DNA from: Isoetes taiwanensis
Taxonomy: Eukaryota > Streptophyta > Lycopodiopsida > Isoetales > Isoetaceae
Reading direction: 5' to 3'
DNA length: 64,000 bases
Assembly: GCA_021234155.1 (NCBI GenBank)
Contig: JAJEKV010000092.1
Span: 2,180,561-2,244,560, forward strand
In this document: piece after piece, positions 59,001-64,000 of the stretch
Position numbering within the stretch: position 1 is the stretch's first letter
Layout of the letters: every line of letters begins with the position of its first letter
The notes under the pieces: model-generated
Database searches by the model: none
What the model saw: the letters and a program-made list of their open reading frames with translations, nothing else
Told to the model about the DNA's origin: nothing
Program-made: the position numbers and the translations under genes

Positions 59001-59652
59001 CGAGATGGAGTTTCCCACATCACATGAGGTGCAAAGGTTGTCCCAATCCTCCAGGTCATCATTGCACAAGTAGAATCTGTCAAGGAGGCAATATGTCCTT
59101 TGGCCCCTCTTTCTTTTATTACTCCATGAATACTGATAAGAGGATGAGGGGGGAATGTAGATGAAATTTGCCATTAGCTTGTCCCATGTCAATCTGCTTA
59201 CCCAATTTTTGGTCCCATACTGGGGTATTGTTGAAATCACCTGCCATAAGCCAGTTCTTAATATGATGAGCTCGGATCCAGTTGTCAATTTGCCTCCACT
59301 GTTCCTCTCTTTCAGCAGGATCAGTTGATGCATATACATTGATAACTCCAATCAAAATTTTCCCTTTTTTCAAAACTGCCACAGTCCATCTTCCACTACC
59401 GTGTTTATACTTCTCTACACAATCAAAGCCCTTCCAAACCATGCATGTCCCTCCTTTTGTTCCATCTGCTGGAGCCCAGACAGAATCTCCATTTGGTATA
59501 ATCCATTTCCCTAGATTTGATGCTTCGAATTCTGGCAGTCTGTGTTCCTGTAACAATACAATATCAGATTTCATCTCCTTTAAGGCAATCAAAGCCCTTT
59601 TTCTCTTTAGAGGACCTTTGATTCCTCTCAAGTTCCAAGTTGTAATCCTCAT
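56065..59652 (-). pseudogene. LINE B ORF2 (endonuclease, RT, zinc-binding), broken
   Basis: The endonuclease starts MRITTWNLRGIKGPLKRKRA and includes LQEHRLPEFEAS, INVYASTDP, AGDFNNTPVWDQKLG and, after a shift near 59190, SISDHYPQF. A stop at 58689 separates it from the RT start (58664-57906), with GKSPGPDGFQPEFY and SLIPKFNCPINIGDWRPISL. Another shift near 57935 leads to the frame 57939-56065, with LDFRRAYDTI, GVRQGCPLAPYLFLI, YADDTFVFL and the cysteine cluster CPLGCGKVETSNHVFQC. All domains are recognisable but no single product is possible. Confidence 0.93.
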
Positions 59653-60052
59653 TGGGCAAATAATTTCTTCCTACCTTGGCTCCTTAAGTTTAGAGTTGGG
59701 CTGTTTTCTGAAAATTGAACTACTTTAGTTCCCTTTTTCTTGGTGTGAGGAGTGTAGAACTTCTCACTTTCCTCCTCTGGATCCTTGAGATTTAGATTTC
59801 CTTTGATTTCAGCCAGAATAGTTCTAGATGGGCTTATTGGCCTATTGTTCATCTCCTGATCAATTACCAGGCCATCTTCTTGATTTAATAGAGGGTCTTC
59901 TGTTTGAAGCTGACCAGGTGGACTTGTTGGTCTGTTCCCTTTAATTCCCAGGCCAAGCCTACTTGGACTTACTGGTCTATTACAGGGAGTTCCCAGGCCA
60001 CCTGGAGATACCTTGTTGTTCTCCTCCGTCCTTGATGGGGTAAAAAAATGCT
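59649..60052 (-). pseudogene. LINE B ORF1 C-terminal part with NRPxSP repeats
   Basis: The frame contains GTPCNRPVSPSR, GIKGNRPTSPPGQ and EMNNRPISPSR, units spaced irregularly, then a basic end RSQGRKKLFAQ. The stop codon overlaps the ORF2 start as ATGA (59652-59649). The frame is cut at 60053 by the hAT target duplication and resumes at 63846. Confidence 0.75.
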
Positions 60053-60060
60053 CCTTGTCA
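60053..60060. repeat. 8-bp target-site duplication (left) of hAT element
   Basis: CCTTGTCA, identical to 63838-63845. Eight bases is the hAT hallmark. Confidence 0.95.
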
Positions 60061-63000
60061 CAGTGCTCGATAGATGCGCGCATCTAAACAATAGACACGT
60101 CAGATCCGCATCTGCACATCTATACCGTATCTAATGTTAGATGCGTCCAGACTTTTTTAATAATTTTTTTTTTAATGTCATTCTTCCCCTTTTAGGTTTC
60201 GTGCAGCCCGAAAGTCGCCGCGACCTCCAGAAATGAAGTCTTGGCTACCCACTGCTTCCCGAAATCCTCCCCTGGCATCCCGATTTAGCCTTTAAAATAC
60301 AGATCGAAGCCCCTTTTTTGTCTCGAAACAAATTTATTTGAGGAACCAGGTCATTTTTAAGGAAAGGAACCGAAGGAGAGCTTTGCAGTTGCTTCAGATT
60401 CAGACAAAAGCAGCAGGTTGCAACCTTCAAACAGAGGCAAACATACCAGGTCAGCTTGTTTGAGATAAACGTGAAATGTATCAGATAGATTCAGCAGGTC
60501 AGCAGGTCAGTTCTGTTTAATACAAAATACAAATCACAATGTATCAGCAGATCAGTATATATATTCACTCACCTCTAATTTTTAAAGAAATGATGGAAGA
60601 TAAGATGAAGTACTTGAAGCATGTTAGCAGCAGCAGCAAGCAAAGTTTCTGAAATTCTGATTTTGTTAAAGACCATAGCGACAGTAACAGATAAACATCA
60701 TAAAAAATGCCAAAAGAAGAGAGTAAATTGTGGAATGAGGTGTGTTCTAGCCACTCAAAGGTCATGGGAGCAAGCAAAGGTAGTGAAAACAAGCGGTTCA
60801 CGTGCAAATTTTGCAACCTTTCTTCCACTGGGACAATGGGACAATTACGAAGCTACAAGCACATCTAGCAAGTGTTGGAGGCTATGGAATTGTGGCATGT
60901 GATGAATGTCCAGCAGAATTAAAGGCAAGAATTCGAACAGAGAATGCAGAAAAGGGATGGCTTGAGGAGTCCTCAACAACTAGAACTAGATCAACCCGTG
61001 CAACAAACAGAAGTACAATTCCAGCAGATCCATCTTCTCCACCTGTAAGTTCTTCAATGAATGTGACTTTACCTCCTCCTCGTCCTTTTGCAAGTCCAAC
61101 TGCTGCACCAGCAACAAAGAGAGCTAGAGATTCCGCAGGTTGTTCTTCCGTGGCTTTTAATCAAGAAGAAGAAATAGTTGAAGCACTCTCTTCTCCTCCT
61201 AGGCATTTGATGGTGAGGCAAACAACTCTTTCAAGAGCTCAGATCGGTTGGCAAAAGAAGTGGATCCAATTGGCAGAGATGGAAAAAGGTAAGATGTTAA
61301 TTGAGTGCAATCTTCCGTTTGCAGTTCTGGATACTCCTAGTTGGAAAAGTATGGTAGAGACACTGACGCAAGTGGATAAAAAGATTTCTGGTCCGTCTTC
61401 ATTTACTCTTAAGAAAAAAATAATTCGTAGCACGTATGATGACATTACAAGAGAGGTGAAGGTAATTGAGAAGAAGTGGATCCGTTATGGATGTAGTTTG
61501 ATGACGGATGGATGGGTGGATATGAGGAAAAGAGGCCTTTACAATGTCATGATCTCTTCTGGATTCGGCACAGTGTACAAGACATCCTATGATATGAGTG
61601 GTGCTGGGGTGAGTGTCACGGGAGAGCTCTTGTTTGAGAAGATGAAGGAGGTAATTGATGAAGTTGGACCGCAAAATATAGTACAAGTAGTCACACATAA
61701 TGGCTCAAATTGTGTACTCATGGGGAAGTTTATAGAGGAGACATACAAAACCATAGTTTGGACTCCTTGCGCTTCGCACAACTTGAATTTGCTCTTGAAA
61801 GATATTGGTGCTATTCCATGGATAAAGAAGGCCATAAAGGTTGGTGAGCAAATTGTTACTCTTTTTTCAAGAAAGAAGAAGGCCTTGTCAATATATCGTA
61901 AGTATGCCACCAAGGAGCTCTTGAAACCCGCAAAAACTAGGTTTGGATCAAGATTTATTATGATTGATCGCTTGATCCATGTATGGGATGTTTTGAGACA
62001 AACGGTTGTTTCAAATGAGTGGAATAATTGGAAAGATAGAACACTACCAGAGTGTGAGGCAATTCAGCTACTAGTATTGGATCGTAGCAACCTCATGGAC
62101 TTTGAAGACATCATGGGAATCATACGTCCAGTGTATTCTGTTCTACGCCTCACGGACAGGGAGGGTGCGACATTGGGCTTGCTTTATGAATTCATGAATC
62201 GTATCAATGAGGTACTTGAAGTGCGCTTGAAAGAGAGGGGGGATGCGTCTATGGCTAGCAGGTAAATTAGCAAGTCTTTTTCTTATTCTATTAAGAAAAA
62301 GAATGCATTATAATACGTACATCTATTGTTTTGCATATTTTTAACAGGATTCGAGCTATCAAGGAGAAGGTGATTTCGCGAAAAGAATGGTTCCATCGCC
62401 CAATTCATGCCGTGGCTCACCTCCTCCATCCTTTATGGAGAGATGGCTCTACTATTTTAAATCAAGAGCTTCATTCTGGTTGGGTAGACTATTTGGTGCG
62501 GATTTATGATGGGGATCATGAGAAGGCTGACAAGTTATATGATGAGCTTCTCCAATTTCGAGGGAATTTGGGTGATTTTAATAATCCTATGGCTCAATCC
62601 CGTAGTGCTATGGCAAAACCAGTTTCGTGGTGGGAGAAATATGGCGGATGCACACCTGAGCTCCAAAAGTTGGCACTTAGAGTGTTATCTCAGGTAATTA
62701 TTCTATTTAGTAATTTATGTAAATGTATTCACACTCTTTATTTTACTCGTTATTGTTTCTGATTTCTCTTCTTTGTAAAATGAATTTGTGTATGCTAGGA
62801 TTGTTCTACAGGCGCCGTTGAGAGGAATTGGTCTGCACATTCTCTTATTCATACAAAAAAGAGAAACTGCTTGAAAACATCCACCTTGCATAAATTAGTC
62901 TATTGCAGGGAGAACTTGAGGGCCTTACGAAAATACAAGATGTTACGAGAGCCAAAGCAGGTGAGAAAGGTCTTTTTATTTGAGATGCAGGATCAATATA

Positions 63001-63837
63001 ATTATAAAATGTATTTGATTTTCTTTCTTTACTCGTAATTGCAATGCAGGTGGACCCTAATGAGATTGATGTCTACAAAGTTCCTGATTTGCCTCCTATT
63101 GATAGAGAAGAGGAGGAATTATATAGAAATTTATTTATTGAGTGCTCTGAAAGAAGGAGGTCTACTCGTTCCAAGAAATCCAACGATGACACTAATGCTA
63201 GTTCTAGTAGCCAAAGAGGGCGTGGAAGAGGGCTTGGAAGAGGGCGTGGAAGACGTGGAAGAGGAAGACGTGGTGGAAATGTCATAAGTATGCAAGATCT
63301 CACGGTAGGAGGAGAAGAGGAAGTTGATTTACAAGTAGAAGAGCAAGAGCCAGGTGAATTTGGAGAGAATGAAGATGAAGTGGACACCAGTAGTGAATCC
63401 AATACAGACGATGATGAGCATGAATGGGCAAGTAATGATGACAAAGTTAGTGTTAGCGAGGAGGATGGAGTAGATGATGAAGAATCGGAAAATGAGGAAG
63501 ATGAATGAAGAAGATTAGTAGTTAGTACATGTTTTGTTGGTTGGGTTTCTCTATTTTAGCTAGCTATCTAGTTACTAGTATCAATCCATAACTCTACTCT
63601 ACTCTATCTATATTTACTACGCCTTTTATGTAAACACGGAAACAATTTTCTATCTATTAAGAATTTCTCCTCTAATTTGTTTTCATGAGGTATTAGGTAC
63701 CAATAGGCTATAGATTTGGAAAAAAAATTATTTTTTAGACGCATCTTATGCGCATCTAAAACGATAGATGTTTCGATGCTTGCGATGCTTTAGATCTACG
63801 TCTGACGCATCTATCTTTAGATGCTTTTCGAGCACTG
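60061..63837 (+). mobile_element. hAT DNA transposon, 3777 bp
   Basis: Ends CAGTGCTCGA and TCGAGCACTG are inverted repeats, flanked by perfect 8-bp duplications. Both ends carry many AGATGCG/CATCTA words within about 120 bp, the usual transposase-binding pattern. A spliced transposase gene fills the middle. It sits in ORF1 of LINE B, so it is younger than that copy. Confidence 0.97.
60706..63508 (+). pseudogene. hAT transposase (BED finger, DUF659, dimerisation), likely inactive
   Basis: The exons I infer are 60706-62261, 62348-62693, 62799-62960 and 63050-63508, all with GT...AG introns in phase. A BED finger (FTCKFCNLSS, then TKLQAHLASVGGYGIVACDE after a one-base shift near 60840) is followed by DUF659 with MTDGWVDMRKRG, which has the first catalytic Asp. 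WTPCASHNLNLLLKDIG follows, and the C-terminal block VERNWSAHSLIHTKKRN includes the catalytic Glu region. The motif normally VTDN reads VTHNGSN, with codon CAT at 61696-61698 in place of the second catalytic Asp. The C-terminus has a GRGRG run (about 63215-63280) and a long acidic tail. The enzyme would excise and insert the element. The frameshift and the Asp-to-His change make this copy probably dead. Confidence 0.9.
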
Positions 63838-63845
63838 CCTTGTCA
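63838..63845. repeat. 8-bp target-site duplication (right) of hAT element
   Basis: CCTTGTCA, the second copy of 60053-60060. Confidence 0.95.
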
Positions 63846-64000
63846 TTCCCCATTTTATCCACCATAGAATGTAAAGGGTCATCTGCCAGCTTACCTAGGG
63901 GACTTATTAGCCTATTGACATTGCTGCCAATTACTAGGCCCTTAGGCTTACCTAGGGGACTTATTAGCCTATTGACATTGCTGCCAATTACTAGGCCCTT
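63846..64000 (-). pseudogene. LINE B ORF1, continuation with 57-bp repeats
   Basis: On the minus strand the frame reads GLVIGSNVNRLISPLGKPK twice, from a 57-bp DNA repeat with starts near 63889 and 63946. It is the same NRxxSP motif type as in 59649-60052. The ORF runs off the window edge. Confidence 0.75.

Larger units (their letters stand above)
55332..64000 (-). mobile_element. LINE B: L1-type LINE with nested hAT element, 5' end beyond window
   Basis: A 44-base poly(T) at 55332-55375 marks the 3' end on the minus strand. Then come the 3' untranslated part, ORF2 (about 56065-59652) and ORF1 (59649 to beyond 64000, split by the hAT element). The ORF layout matches LINE A but the sequence is clearly diverged. 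ORF2 has at least three breaks, so the copy is dead and older than LINE A. Confidence 0.92.

Overview
The window is nuclear DNA of a land plant. It holds one complete spliced gene of the plant GATA26/27 type, fragments of Mediator subunit 22, a TRAF-type zinc-finger protein, an LHCI antenna protein, a plant LRR protein and mitochondrial malate dehydrogenase, and a dense pile of plant-type transposons. The GATA protein ends its finger with NYMPMHSGG rather than the NYTPLHAR I recall from flowering plants, and one degenerate LINE is not of the usual plant L1 type. Both hint at a non-angiosperm (fern, lycophyte, bryophyte or gymnosperm), but I cannot name the species.

Layout: 1-8500 is a graveyard of Ty3/gypsy and LINE fragments with direct repeats. 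8976-14174 is the eight-exon GATA gene, whose exons join in phase to 623 codons. 15705-17514 is a 5'-truncated L1-type LINE with a 36-bp target duplication. 17860-25230 holds decayed gypsy, a non-L1 LINE and a minus-strand Ty1/copia relic. 26215-40017 is a full-length minus-strand L1 (LINE A). A 5951-bp TIR transposon (30448-36398) is inserted into its ORF2. 41744-53315 carries gypsy LTR and chromodomain remains around a MULE, two MITE-like elements and a TRAF-finger exon. 53317-53641 is the start of a MED22 gene cut off by the LTR. 55332 to the window end is a second L1 (LINE B), with a 3777-bp hAT element (60061-63837) inserted in its ORF1.

The most novel object is the element at 30448-36398. 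It has 25-bp inverted termini, a 4-bp AGTA target duplication, a terminal hairpin and no transposase. Close to both ends it carries an array of 18-bp palindromes spaced a regular 41-42 bp, which is about four helical turns. Inside are pieces of an LHCI gene and an LRR gene with splice junctions retained, so it looks like a gene-capturing (Pack-type) non-autonomous DNA transposon. Apart from that insertion, LINE A ORF2 stays open for 1271 codons, so both insertions look fairly young.

The nesting gives a relative history: degenerate gypsy, copia and non-L1 LINE first, then LINE A and LINE B, then the TIR element and the hAT copy on top of them.
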